This document shows, piece after piece, positions 19,686 to 27,990 of a stretch of 64,000 nucleotides of DNA. The stretch spans positions 13,537 through 77,536 of the forward strand of contig JAKVAO010000003.1 of assembly GCA_022447685.1 (NCBI GenBank). The letters run 5' to 3'. Every line of letters begins with the position of its first letter. Position 1 is the stretch's first letter. Both the position numbers and the translations under genes were made by a program. Below the pieces are notes generated by a model that did not search any database, was not told the DNA's origin, and saw only the letters and a program-made list of their open reading frames with translations. The DNA is from Candidatus Caenarcanales bacterium (lineage in GTDB: Bacteria > Cyanobacteriota > Vampirovibrionia > LMEP-6097).

Positions 19686-19792
19686 AAAGTATCTTTTCTA
19701 ATTTTAAGTGTAAATAGGCTTTAAAGTAAACTTTTATCGTTAAGAAACTATAATTTTGTTTTCTAAGGGGGATATGTGTTAAATGCGAAGCA

Positions 19793-19821
19793 TTGACAGG
19801 TTGGTAGAAAAGGGGTATTAT
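19793..19821 (+). promoter_or_regulatory. Strong sigma-70-type promoter
   Basis: TTGACA at 19793-19798 and TATTAT at 19816-19821 are separated by exactly 17 bases, the best housekeeping promoter seen in the window. It points to the ATG at 19868, which has a GAGGAG Shine-Dalgarno sequence at 19855-19860. Ironically, the gene it drives is frameshifted. Confidence 0.75.
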
Positions 19822-19867
19822 CTTTGTTGAATTAGTGGTAAGTCAAGCAACTTGAGGAGTAAAAATT

Positions 19868-20435
19868 ATGAAAGGTATTCAAGACAGTTTTGGACAAATA
19901 AGAAAATAGCAAGCGGAGAAGTTGGTGAAACAATTACTACCAATGCTTATAAAGCCACACCAGGAATTATTAGAAACATAGGGCTGAAAGCTGAAAAGAA
20001 AGTCTTACGAGAATTAGCAACTCCTCCTGATGAAGTTGCAATTCAATTTTCGTTAGAGAAAAGAAGAGAGCGTATCAATTCTGGTGAATCTGGAAAACTA
20101 AGTGATGATAATAAAATAGAGATAGCAGCGAAAGTAGATGATTTAAAACCTATTGATGAAAAAATTAATATATTAATAAATAAAATTATTGAACAAGGTA
20201 AAAGTACTGAAAAGCAACAGAATGAAATTAAAGATTTGATATTATCTAATCCTAATGAGTTAGATAAATTTGTCAAAGGACAATCTAGAGATGGTCAGAC
20301 AATGGAATATGTAATACCCAATGGAAAGAATAAAAAAATCCATTATTAGATATTAAAATTGTAAAAGGTCCGAATGATATAACTGTCGCAAACAATGTAT
20401 CAATTGATCTTAATGGTTTCTACATAAAGCTTTAA
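19868..20435 (+). pseudogene. Unknown gene broken by two single-base frameshifts
   Basis: The natural start is the ATG at 19868 (GAGGAG eight bases upstream, good promoter at 19793). Reading it gives MKGIQDSFGQIRK and then a stop. Adding one A to the AAAA run at about 19904-19908 restores the long frame (IASGEVGETITTN...), which runs to 20349. Adding a second A in the seven-A run near 20332-20338 lets it continue as NPLLDIKIVKGPND to a stop at 20433-20435. The restored product would be about 189 residues, helical and charged in the middle, with no family I recognise. Both lesions are one-base losses in A-runs, which fits either real decay next to an insertion sequence or homopolymer errors in the assembly. 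Confidence 0.6.
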
Positions 20436-20468
20436 AATACTAATTAAGCGAATAATTTTCTTAGACTC

Positions 20469-20842
20469 TTAACTATAATCAGCCGCTTTGCATAGCAATT
20501 CCATTTCCACCCGCCTATGGTCAGAACTATCAAAATCTTTGATACTATACTTTTCTACAAAAGTATCTTCTTTAGAACTTGGGGCAATAATATCGTGATG
20601 ATACTGATTTTCTTTACCATAGGTTCCTTCATTTAAAGCAAAAAAAGGCAAAAAACCCCTATCTTGCAGAATATTGAAAATTTTTTTATTCTCCCCTGGG
20701 AAAATATTGTTGAAGTCACCACCAAGTATAACTCGATTTTTTCGCTTACCTCTAGATTTTGAATTTTGCTTTGCGACTTTCTTATCTAAAAATTCACTGA
20801 AATCATTTTCTTCGTTTATTAATTTGATGAAATCCAATAATA
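20469..20842 (-). pseudogene. 3' remnant of an endonuclease/exonuclease/phosphatase family gene
   Basis: The frame encodes the C-terminal part of an EEP (DNase I-like) fold protein: RVILGGDFNNIFPG carries the family GDFN motif and SSDHRRVEMEL the terminal SDH motif with the catalytic histidine. It enters the insertion sequence at 20843, and the first seven codons of the open frame (MGFERGL) are merely the IS terminal repeat. The missing N-terminal half is not found beyond the other end of the IS at 21753-21792, so sequence was lost as well as interrupted. Protein produced from this remnant is unlikely to be active. Confidence 0.72.
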
Positions 20843-20859
20843 GACCTCTTTCGAAACCC
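20841..20859 (+). repeat. Left terminal inverted repeat of the IS
   Basis: Sequence TAGACCTCTTTCGAAACCC, the exact reverse complement of the right end at 21736-21754. If the outer TA is the duplicated target, the IS proper begins with GACC at 20843. Confidence 0.88.
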
Positions 20860-21752
20860 ATACTAATGTAGGTCTGGCCAAATGTGTAAATTCAGTTTAA
20901 TTTGAATTTATGAGATATGAACAAGTATGTAATAAAAAAGCAGAAGATTTTAGGCGTTTAACAGGTATAAAAAAAGAGACCTTCACAGAAATGCTGTTGA
21001 TACTTAAAGAGGCAGAGATTCTCAAAATGAAAAAAAGGGGGCGACCTCACAAACTAAGCCTAGAAGATAGGCTGTTAATGGCATTAGAATATTTAAGAGA
21101 GTATCGTACATATTTTCATGTGGCAACAAGCTATGGAATATCAGAATCAAACTGTTATCAATCAATCCGTTGGATCGAAAATACTCTGATTAAATGCGGC
21201 AAATTTACTTTCCCAGGACGAAAGGAACTTCTGAAAAGTGATATTGAATATGAGGTGATTTTAATTGATGCAACTGAGTCACCAATTGAAAGACCTAAAA
21301 AAAACAGAAAAGATATTATTCTGGAAAAAAGAAAAGACATACTTTAAAAACACAAGTTGTAGTTGATCCTAAAACACAAAAAGTAATCTGTACAAGCTTT
21401 TCAGAGGGTAAAAAGCATGATTTTAAATTATTTGAAAAATCTCAAATTAAAATCAAAGTAGAAACCAATGTCAAAGTAGATTCTGGCTATCAAGGTCTAC
21501 AAAAAATTCATAATAATACGGATCTACCAAAGAAAAAAACAAAAAAGAACCCTCTAACTCCTGAAGATAAAGTTAGTAAGTCAAAGCTTGCTAGTGACAG
21601 GGTTTTGAATGAAAATGTCATAGGGAAACTTAAACGATTTAAAATTATCTCTGACAGATATAGAAATCGAAGAAAAAGATTTGGACTTAGATTTAATCTA
21701 ATAACTGGAATTTATAACTTTGAGCTAAACAGGTAGGGTTTCGAAAGAGGTC
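20843..21752 (+). mobile_element. IS5-type insertion sequence, about 910 bp
   Basis: Terminal inverted repeats match perfectly over 19 bases (20841-20859 and 21736-21754; the outer TA on each side may be a 2-bp target duplication rather than part of the repeat). One transposase gene fills the element, with helix-turn-helix and DDE parts in two frames joined at an A AAA AAC slippery site. Size, ends and coding arrangement fit the IS5 family (IS427-like group). The element sits in a remnant EEP gene and appears structurally complete. Confidence 0.85.
20910..21736 (+). CDS. IS5-type transposase made by programmed -1 frameshift
   Basis: The zero frame from ATG 20910 ends at 21347 after 145 residues and holds an N-terminal helix-turn-helix domain (about residues 12-95) and the first catalytic aspartate, D120 in LIDATESP. 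The heptamer A AAA AAC at 21299-21305 lies in the correct register for -1 slippage; after it the -1 frame reads QKRYYSGKKKRHTLKTQ and continues to the stop at 21734. That part supplies the second aspartate (VDSGYQG) and the glutamate (NENVIGKLKRF). Only the fusion of about 275 residues would have a complete DDE triad. Frameshift control of transposase is well known in IS5 and other families. A sequencing error in the A8 run is the alternative. Confidence 0.85.
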
Positions 21753-21754
21753 TA
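21736..21754 (-). repeat. Right terminal inverted repeat of the IS
   Basis: Perfect 19-base inverted copy of the left end. It begins on the last base of the transposase stop codon (21734-21736), a compactness usual for small IS elements. Confidence 0.88.
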
Positions 21755-21792
21755 ATATTTAATTTTAAAGCCTGCTAGAATATTTAACTAGC

Positions 21793-22017
21793 ATGAGTTC
21801 CGGTCAAAGATATAAATTAGGTGAGATTTTAATTAGGCTTGGTGTTCTTGATGAAGAAAAGCTGAACAAAGCTCTTGCCATCCAGGCAGATCAGGATCCT
21901 GCTGAGAAGTTCCCGATCGGAAGAATTTTGCTTGAAGAAGGTTATATAGAACCTAATGATTTGATTGAAGCAATCAAGATCCAGACAGGGCAAGCAGAAC
22001 TCCCGGCACAGCCATAA
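21793..22017 (+). CDS. Stand-alone MshEN-like (GspE/PilB N-terminal) domain protein
   Basis: A 74-residue protein that is almost entirely one domain. It contains two copies of the pattern LGxxLxxxGxxxxxxLxxAxxxQ: one begins at LGEILIRLGVL (residue 9) and the other at IGRILLEEGYI (about residue 42). This tandem is the hallmark of the MshEN domain, which binds cyclic di-GMP in MshE and sits at the N-terminus of type II secretion and pilus ATPases. No ATPase follows; a GHMP kinase begins four bases after the stop. It may be a free c-di-GMP sensor or adaptor, which is inference. A TAGAAT box at 21776-21781 lies 11 bases before the ATG. Confidence 0.75.
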   Translation: MSSGQRYKLGEILIRLGVLDEEKLNKALAIQADQDPAEKFPIGRILLEEGYIEPNDLIEAIKIQTGQAELPAQP

Positions 22018-22021
22018 ATTA

Positions 22022-23407
22022 ATGATACTGAGTAATTCAGACCAAACTTTATACGATGAATTGAAAAATTCTAGTTACTTATCTCGTTCTAACACTACTG
22101 TTCATTACTCCAGATGCCCTGGAAGGATTAGTTTCAGTAAACACTGCGACTATGTAAATAACGATTTACTCTACATGGCTTCAGATTTCAGTATTATTGC
22201 AGCTTCTCAAGTTGAATTTAAATCTTTAGACGCGATTCAAAACGAAGATCAAAGCAACAATAATAAATTTAAAATTCAAATCCATAACCTTAACACTAAC
22301 TTTTTAGATTTCGAAACAGAATTTCATGAAAAACTTCTGAGCCAGCATAAAGAGCAATGGTATTTCTATATACTCAAGATTATTGAGCTTCTAAAAGCTA
22401 AATTTCCTGAAAATGTCAGCAATATCTCGAAAATACTACTAGTATTCAACAATAATCTGCCTCCAGCAGGTGGGATGAGCTCTTCTCACGCACTTATTTT
22501 ATCCACACTACATAGTCTTAGTAATTCTTGCAAAATCACTAAATACAGCCAAATTCTCAACGACATAGACTCAGCTTCAGCTGAAGAAATCCAAGAGATA
22601 CTTATTTTTTGTCAGGAAGTCGAACACGCCAAAGGCTTCAAATCAGGCTTAGGTGACCAAGCTGCTTTGCTCTTAGCTAAAAAATACAAATTTTGTTTCA
22701 TCAAAATCTACCCTGAACTTCAGTATTCATACATAGATTCACCTGAAAACCTTGCCTTTCTAATTCTACCAAGCTTGATCAAAGCTGAAAAAAGCAGTAA
22801 AGAATACCAGAATTCAGTAAAATACTTCGAAAAATACAATGAGTTGAATGATTTTTGGTTTCAAGAACTTACAGCGAATGATAGCTCTGCCTTCTTCCTC
22901 GGCGACCTACTCTATAGCCATAGCTCCGCAGACTTATTAATAAGAATCAATGAAATAGAAGATGAGAAAATCCGCAATCTAAGCCTCTATGCTCTTGCTG
23001 AAGGCGCAAGACTTAAAGAACTCAAAGAAAATTTCTCAGAAAATAAATTGTACAGTCATATTAATTTATCACATAGTGCCGAAATTATAGATACGAAGTA
23101 TTATTCTAGGCAGGAAGAACTAGAACTTGAGTCAGATTTAAGTACACATGTAGGAGCCTATAGGTCTAGCACTGCTGTTAATGACGCTATAGCAATGAAA
23201 GCGATGAAAATAGATGGTATCAAGGCATGTTCGATAATGGGAGCTGGGCTGGGTGGCAATAATATCGCGTTAGTAGATTTTTCAAAAATTAATCAGATCA
23301 TAGAAGATTTAATTAACATGTACAACAAGTCCTCGATTTTACCGAATATCAAGGAAAAACAGTTATTGATTAATACTAGTTCCAATGGACTAGAACAAAT
23401 TATCTAA
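22022..23407 (+). CDS. GHMP family sugar kinase, galactokinase-like
   Basis: A 461-residue GHMP kinase. The N-terminal CPGRISFSKHCDYVNNDLLY corresponds to the galactokinase sugar-binding segment (usually PGRVNLIGEHTDYN). The ATP-binding loop is LPPAGGMSSSHAL (about 142-154) and GFKSGLGDQAALLLA follows near residue 206. The third GHMP motif is near the C-terminus, SIMGAGLGGNNIALV. Substitution of the usual GEHTDY by SKHCDY suggests a sugar other than galactose, as in arabinokinase-like relatives. ATG at 22022 follows the previous stop by four bases, so a longer frame from 21965 overlapping the MshEN gene is not needed. Specificity is uncertain. Confidence 0.85.
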   Translation: MILSNSDQTLYDELKNSSYLSRSNTTVHYSRCPGRISFSKHCDYVNNDLLYMASDFSIIAASQVEFKSLDAIQNEDQSNNNKFKIQIHNLNTNFLDFETEFHEKLLSQHKEQWYFYILKIIELLKAKFPENVSNISKILLVFNNNLPPAGGMSSSHALILSTLHSLSNSCKITKYSQILNDIDSASAEEIQEILIFCQEVEHAKGFKSGLGDQAALLLAKKYKFCFIKIYPELQYSYIDSPENLAFLILPSLIKAEKSSKEYQNSVKYFEKYNELNDFWFQELTANDSSAFFLGDLLYSHSSADLLIRINEIEDEKIRNLSLYALAEGARLKELKENFSENKLYSHINLSHSAEIIDTKYYSRQEELELESDLSTHVGAYRSSTAVNDAIAMKAMKIDGIKACSIMGAGLGGNNIALVDFSKINQIIEDLINMYNKSSILPNIKEKQLLINTSSNGLEQII

Positions 23408-23485
23408 AAAATTTGCTTATCTTATCCTCCTCTTAACCTAGAAGGTAAATATAGTATCTGTAAAATTAAACAAGGGGGTAAACAA

Positions 23486-23812
23486 GTGAAGCACGAAGAT
23501 TTCATTGTTGATACAAAATTAAATTCAAATTTATTACTAGAAAAATTTTTAGTAGATTGCCACGAATTAATAGACCAGAATCCAGACGATAGTTTATGCA
23601 TTGCATATCTAGCTGATAGCATTGCAATGATTTACTACCATAGAGAGTACGCAACTCTTGAGGAGTTTCTGGAAGAAAATAACGAGTTTATAGACGAAGA
23701 TAAAAAAGAATGGGTAATTAACAACTGGTCACACTTAGATCAAATGTCAGAATCTGAACGCGCAGAGTTAGTTATCGAATCTGTAAATCAAATCCAATTC
23801 TTAGTTTCATAA
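23486..23812 (+). CDS. Hypothetical acidic protein, 108 residues
   Basis: I do not recognise this small, strongly acidic, mainly helical protein. It starts with GTG at 23486, supported by AAGGGGG eight bases upstream. There are no membrane segments and only two cysteines (CHELID and SLCIAYL). It is free-standing between the GHMP kinase and convergent nrnA. The clear ribosome-binding site and codon use like its neighbours favour a real gene. Confidence 0.7.
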   Translation: MKHEDFIVDTKLNSNLLLEKFLVDCHELIDQNPDDSLCIAYLADSIAMIYYHREYATLEEFLEENNEFIDEDKKEWVINNWSHLDQMSESERAELVIESVNQIQFLVS

Positions 23813-23854
23813 GAATATTGAAAATTGATTTCATAGTCTCATAGTTAGGAAACT

Positions 23855-24952
23855 CTAACTATATTTCTCTGAGATTTTATTCAAGACAGTGGATTTGAGA
23901 TCTTCGAAACCAGCCGAATCACAGTTGAAGCCAGCAGCACGCGCATGACCTCCACCATTGAGTTCTAGAGCAATTGCAGAGCAATCAATGTCACAGGCAC
24001 TTCTTAAACTACCTTTGTAATTAGCATTGTCTTGCTTATCTTCTCTTAGATAGAGACACATATCAACATCCTTAATTCTCATCAGGTGATCCACGATCTC
24101 ATCAGTGTCTTCATCTTTAGCATCGAGAGCTTCAAGTGTAGTCCTACTGGTGGTAGTATAAACTATGCTCAAGGATCTAGAATTAAGTTCCAGCGTAACC
24201 AATTCAACATTATCTAGAGCATCTCCGATCACTCTAATCGTCCTATATGGCATTTGGTTAAAGAGGAGATTGTATAATTTACTGGGTTCAGCACCTAAAT
24301 CCACTAGTTCTGAAGCCCAACCGAAAACGTGTGGAGTAGTATTACTATGTCTGAAACCTCCAGTATCAGTAAGCAAAGTTATATAAAGCAAACTTGCAAG
24401 ATCCTTATCAATATTAAGCATAGATTTACTTGCCTTCAATTCAGCATCTGAAGCTATCAATGAATTTAGAGAGTATAGAATATCTTTCACAACTTGCCCA
24501 GTACAAGTAGCTTCAGCGTCAACCCAGTTCAGATCAGCGTATAGCGGATTCGATAAATGGTGATCAACATTCATAGTAATCTTAGCTTTATCCCATATAT
24601 TGCCAGCGGAACCAAGTCTTTTTATAGAACCACAATCACAACTAAAGCTCAAATCATACTCATCAAGTAGCTTAGCTTTATCTTCATCTTTCATAGAACA
24701 TAGAACCTTCTCCTGATCAGGGAAAAACTTATATACAGCCGGCACTTCATCGTGCATCACTCGATCAACTCTCTCTAAACCGAAATCCTCAAGAACTTTA
24801 GCTAAAGCAAGCATAGATCCCAAAGTATCTCCATCAGGATTGACGTGAGCCGTTACCACAGCTGTCTTCGCATTTTTAATAGCTTCAATAATTTCAGAAG
24901 AGGCTATAGATTTTTTTTCAATCTCTAGGTTTTGAGTATCTGTTCCTGGCAT
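23855..24952 (-). CDS. nrnA: DHH family phosphoesterase, NrnA-like oligoribonuclease / pAp phosphatase
   Basis: A 365-residue DHH/DHHA1 protein. Metal-binding motifs are VTAHVNPDGDTLGSMLAL near residue 33, an SCDCGS motif, the DHH motif in VDHHLSNP, and TLLTDTGGFRHSNT. The C-terminal DHHA1 domain ends with the GGGHARAAGF substrate-binding loop. NrnA-type enzymes degrade short RNA oligonucleotides and, in many bacteria, 3'-phosphoadenosine 5'-phosphate. A TAAAAT box (24960-24965 on the minus strand) ends seven bases before the ATG, suggesting a leaderless message. Confidence 0.9.
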   Translation of the reverse strand: MPGTDTQNLEIEKKSIASSEIIEAIKNAKTAVVTAHVNPDGDTLGSMLALAKVLEDFGLERVDRVMHDEVPAVYKFFPDQEKVLCSMKDEDKAKLLDEYDLSFSCDCGSIKRLGSAGNIWDKAKITMNVDHHLSNPLYADLNWVDAEATCTGQVVKDILYSLNSLIASDAELKASKSMLNIDKDLASLLYITLLTDTGGFRHSNTTPHVFGWASELVDLGAEPSKLYNLLFNQMPYRTIRVIGDALDNVELVTLELNSRSLSIVYTTTSRTTLEALDAKDEDTDEIVDHLMRIKDVDMCLYLREDKQDNANYKGSLRSACDIDCSAIALELNGGGHARAAGFNCDSAGFEDLKSTVLNKISEKYS

Positions 24953-24992
24953 TTATATGATTTTAGCAGGAAAGTTTTTAAGTAAAAAATAT

Positions 24993-26153
24993 TTAGCTCC
25001 AACCTCTTCTGTAATCAGAGTTTAATTCATCAATATTATTACCATAAATATCATATGAATTAGTCTCATAAGGGTTGTTATTAAAAATATTATTCGAACT
25101 AACAAGCGGATTATTCAAGTTAGAATATGGATCCAGGGCAGCTTCACCATAGATAGAGTATTGGTTTCTTAGACTTGGGTTACTATAAATACCATTAACT
25201 TCTCTACGGGCACTAGCCTGCAAACCGTTAGCATAATTCGCCATAGAACTTCCAGGTATAAATCCTGAGCTGTTTAGATTAGGATTGAATTGAGAAAAAG
25301 TATCATTTTGAGTCCGGGTAGTGTAAATTGCTCCTGAATTTATGTAATTATTTCGATTAGCTGCACCAATTGCTTCAAACCTTTTCAAATCATCAGCAGA
25401 TAAATCTTGTATTTTAGCAGAAATTGTATCTAAATAATCTTTTGCCTCATTACCAACATCCTTAACATACTTATATAAATTATTGTCTTTATAAACACCT
25501 TCTTCTTCAAATCTGTCATTAGCTCCTGTAAAGTAAATTCCATCAATCCTTTCAAACAGATTCTTAGTATTGGCGTTACTTTGACTGTTATTAGCAAGCT
25601 CACCTAGAATTCTCTCATCAATATTAGCAAGGGCTTCAAAACGATCCCTGTCATCTGATATATTTTTTGCATTGATAATTGTCTCAGCAGAGTTAGCACT
25701 AAGCACATCTCTAAGAGTATCTTCACCTAAATGTTCAAACAAAGCGGCTTTTCTTGCGTCATGCAGTTCGCCATATATTTCATCAGATTTCTGGATTAGA
25801 TCAGCAGGTAAAACATTAGCCTGAATAGCACCCAGTATCATATTTTCAGCTCTTACTCTATCAAGTTTTTCTCCATTATTTACGATCTTAGAAAGACCAC
25901 CGTTAAAATAACTCGCTGTAGATCTTAGTTGAGCACTTTTAAGCCTAGCCTGATCTGTTTTAGGCTCAATCAAACTACCTCCAGCTGTAGAAGCATGAGT
26001 ATTTCCACTCAAAATAGCTGTATTTAGTGGTGCCGATGTCTGAATTGCTTTATGAAAAGCTTGAAGTACGTCAGTAACATCAGAGTTTACACCCACATTG
26101 GTATAAAGTTCTCCAACTTGATTAACAATATTTACCGGATTTAAATCGTTCAT
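24993..26153 (-). CDS. Hypothetical protein with Asn/Tyr/Ser-rich C-terminus
   Basis: A 386-residue protein I cannot assign. The N-terminal two thirds are helical and charged; from about residue 290 the chain becomes low-complexity, rich in Asn, Ser, Tyr and Pro (segments such as NPNLNSSGFIPGSS and NNIFNNNPYETNSYD), probably disordered. There is no signal peptide. A GAGGG Shine-Dalgarno sequence precedes the ATG at 26153. It is downstream of the respiratory cluster stop region on the same strand but separated from it by about 40 bases beyond nrnA, with nothing to show functional linkage. Composition resembles the hypothetical genes at 1384 and 62535. Confidence 0.7.
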   Translation of the reverse strand: MNDLNPVNIVNQVGELYTNVGVNSDVTDVLQAFHKAIQTSAPLNTAILSGNTHASTAGGSLIEPKTDQARLKSAQLRSTASYFNGGLSKIVNNGEKLDRVRAENMILGAIQANVLPADLIQKSDEIYGELHDARKAALFEHLGEDTLRDVLSANSAETIINAKNISDDRDRFEALANIDERILGELANNSQSNANTKNLFERIDGIYFTGANDRFEEEGVYKDNNLYKYVKDVGNEAKDYLDTISAKIQDLSADDLKRFEAIGAANRNNYINSGAIYTTRTQNDTFSQFNPNLNSSGFIPGSSMANYANGLQASARREVNGIYSNPSLRNQYSIYGEAALDPYSNLNNPLVSSNNIFNNNPYETNSYDIYGNNIDELNSDYRRGWS

Positions 26154-26220
26154 ATGACCCTCTTAGGGTGTATTTACCAGTAAATAGTTAATAGTAGGTT
26201 AAATCAGTAAATAAAAATGT

Positions 26221-26337
26221 CTAAGCTTCGGCAATTATACCGAAACTAGCAATCATAAGTAAACAAAGAAAGAAAACAGCATAAAAAATGATATTTTCAA
26301 AACTTACTTGTACATTATCTTTTTTCTCAGCAGCCAT
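26221..26337 (-). CDS. 38-residue single-span membrane peptide at end of respiratory cluster
   Basis: A short gene with start ATG at 26337 and stop at 26221-26223. GGAGAG lies four bases before the ATG. The product is MAAEKKDNVQVSFENIIFYA followed by VFFLCLLMIASFGIIAEA: a charged N-terminus and one transmembrane helix. It begins ten bases after the MvhD-like stop and is the last gene of the 26.2-34.5 kb cluster. Size and topology recall small accessory subunits of b6f complexes (PetG/L/M/N) or CcoQ, but there is no sequence match to name it. It would be overlooked by annotation with a 50-residue cut-off. Confidence 0.72.
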   Translation of the reverse strand: MAAEKKDNVQVSFENIIFYAVFFLCLLMIASFGIIAEA

Positions 26338-26347
26338 GTGTCTCTCC

Positions 26348-26812
26348 TTAATCCTCAGCAGCTTCTTTAACTAATTCATTAGCAACATGAGATTTAAATT
26401 CTTCTATACGATCTTTGAATTCATCTACTTGAACTTCAGACATCCAAAAACCTTGTAGTCTATTCTTAGGAACAGTCTTCTTAATCATAGGAGGTCTCAA
26501 ACCAAGTAATCTTTCTCTACAGAATTTATTACCTTCTCTAAAGTGGCAATCACCAATCTGACAACCCATAGCGATAACACCATCAGCTCCAGATTTGAAA
26601 GCAGATTCGATCATTCTTGGCTGAATCATACCGCTACAAGGAACTTGAATAACATCACAGTTATCGACACCATTAAGTTTAGTTTGATCAAGTTCACCTT
26701 CTAAGTTAACACTTCTTTCACAAGCGATAACTGCGACTCTAACCTCATCTTTAGACTTTGGTTTTTGTTCCTCAACTGTTTCTTCTTCAGCGTTTTTTAC
26801 ATCTTCTGCCAT
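26348..26812 (-). CDS. MvhD/FrhD-like iron-sulfur subunit
   Basis: A 154-residue protein of the methyl-viologen-reducing hydrogenase delta subunit family (the small [2Fe-2S] protein that passes electrons between hydrogenase or formate dehydrogenase and heterodisulfide-reductase-type flavoproteins). Conserved cysteines are C31 (IACERSV), C52, C59 (QVPCSGMIQPRMIE), C84 and C89 (AMGCQIGDCHFREGN) and C98. The first 25 residues form an acidic extension absent from the core family. It follows the ferredoxin-fused cytochrome b by 41 bases. No hydrogenase or HdrA gene is present, so here it probably connects the ferredoxin domain to an unknown soluble donor or acceptor. Confidence 0.9.
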   Translation of the reverse strand: MAEDVKNAEEETVEEQKPKSKDEVRVAVIACERSVNLEGELDQTKLNGVDNCDVIQVPCSGMIQPRMIESAFKSGADGVIAMGCQIGDCHFREGNKFCRERLLGLRPPMIKKTVPKNRLQGFWMSEVQVDEFKDRIEEFKSHVANELVKEAAED

Positions 26813-26853
26813 ATTTAAAATCCCTTAGTTAAATTATACTCCTAAACTTGTAA

Positions 26854-27981
26854 CTAATCTTGCAAAGCAATTCTAATATCATCCATTACTTGAGTTGATC
26901 TATAAGTAGGAAGCTCAATTGCGTCAAAGTTACAAGCCCCAACACAAAGTCCACACTCAGCACAACGATCATTGATAACTACTGCAAGTTCTTTGTACTT
27001 ACTACCATCATTTCTTGGTGCCATATAAATAGCCTCGTAAGGACAGTCGATAGAACATAATCTGCAACCTACACATGAATCTTTATTAACTGATGCTGGC
27101 TCACTATCTTCTGACTTGACGAAATTTGGAAGTAAAGTAACAACTACTAAACCAACTATCAAAGCTGCCCAAGCACCGTAGTTACCAACAAGATCTATCA
27201 GAGGAAATAACCATAAATAGAACCAATCTACGTCCATAATAGGAATCGAAGGTAACATTGCATTGAAGTTAGCTTCTTCACCGGATAGAGCAGGAACAGC
27301 TCCGGCTATAACTAAAACAAGTCCAGCCAATAGTGATCCAATAGCCCAGGTTACATTTACAACTGGTCTAGAGATTCTCATATAGTGAACCCATAGAAGA
27401 ATTAGTAGTGCAAATGAAGTTCCGGTGTGTAAAAAGAACGACATGCTCATAGTATAGTTAGAGATTATATCTCCGTTGATAAAACCGTGAGAAAGTGTTT
27501 CACCAATGAAAGGTAATGCAGCTAAGAACTCAGCGAATTTATTAACTATAGTTAAAGATCTTTGATCCCAAACTAAAATATAACCAGAGATACCAATTAC
27601 CAACATAAATAATGATAAAGCAATTCCTGAATACCAAGCAATAATTCTATATTCTCTATATCTATCTGTGAAATAAACTCTGATAGCGTGAAGAACTACT
27701 GTTAAATACATCGCATCAGCAGCGTACCTATGAATTCCTCTAATTACGTCACCATATGGAAGCTTTTTAGTTATATACTCAACTGACTGATAAGCCGCTT
27801 CTAGTGTAGGAGTATAATATGCAAATAGCAATAAACCTGATAGAAAGAGCATCCACATAAAGAAGTTTGGCATTGCACCATGGTAATAAAGTATGTTTTG
27901 CTCTGATGAAAATATCTTGTTAAGTATATCTTCTAATCTTAATATTACTTTTTGTCCGCCGCGAACGATATTAGTTAACAT
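26854..27981 (-). CDS. Cytochrome b6-like membrane protein fused to a 2x[4Fe-4S] ferredoxin domain
   Basis: A 375-residue fusion. Residues 1-290 form a b-type diheme membrane domain: helix B has H84 and H98, helix D has H185 and H199, the four axial ligands of hemes bL and bH in the usual spacing, and GYILVWDQRS follows helix C as in cytochrome b6. Two more helices and a DVDWFYLW element recall the quinone-site PEWY loop. Residues 291-375 are a bacterial ferredoxin domain with CVGCRLCSIDCP (C303, 306, 309, 313) and CAECGLCVGAC (C340, 343, 346, 350). It would link [4Fe-4S] clusters on the cytoplasmic side to b hemes and the quinone pool. It lies between small membrane-protein genes and the MvhD-like gene. 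Confidence 0.92.
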   Translation of the reverse strand: MLTNIVRGGQKVILRLEDILNKIFSSEQNILYYHGAMPNFFMWMLFLSGLLLFAYYTPTLEAAYQSVEYITKKLPYGDVIRGIHRYAADAMYLTVVLHAIRVYFTDRYREYRIIAWYSGIALSLFMLVIGISGYILVWDQRSLTIVNKFAEFLAALPFIGETLSHGFINGDIISNYTMSMSFFLHTGTSFALLILLWVHYMRISRPVVNVTWAIGSLLAGLVLVIAGAVPALSGEEANFNAMLPSIPIMDVDWFYLWLFPLIDLVGNYGAWAALIVGLVVVTLLPNFVKSEDSEPASVNKDSCVGCRLCSIDCPYEAIYMAPRNDGSKYKELAVVINDRCAECGLCVGACNFDAIELPTYRSTQVMDDIRIALQD

Positions 27982-27990
27982 AAAATTTCC

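Noticed and set aside
21965..22021. Longer start for the GHMP kinase overlapping the MshEN-like gene
   Set aside because: The extra residues (MKQSRSRQGKQNSRHSHKL) are an out-of-frame shadow of the upstream gene; the ATG at 22022 fits the family start.
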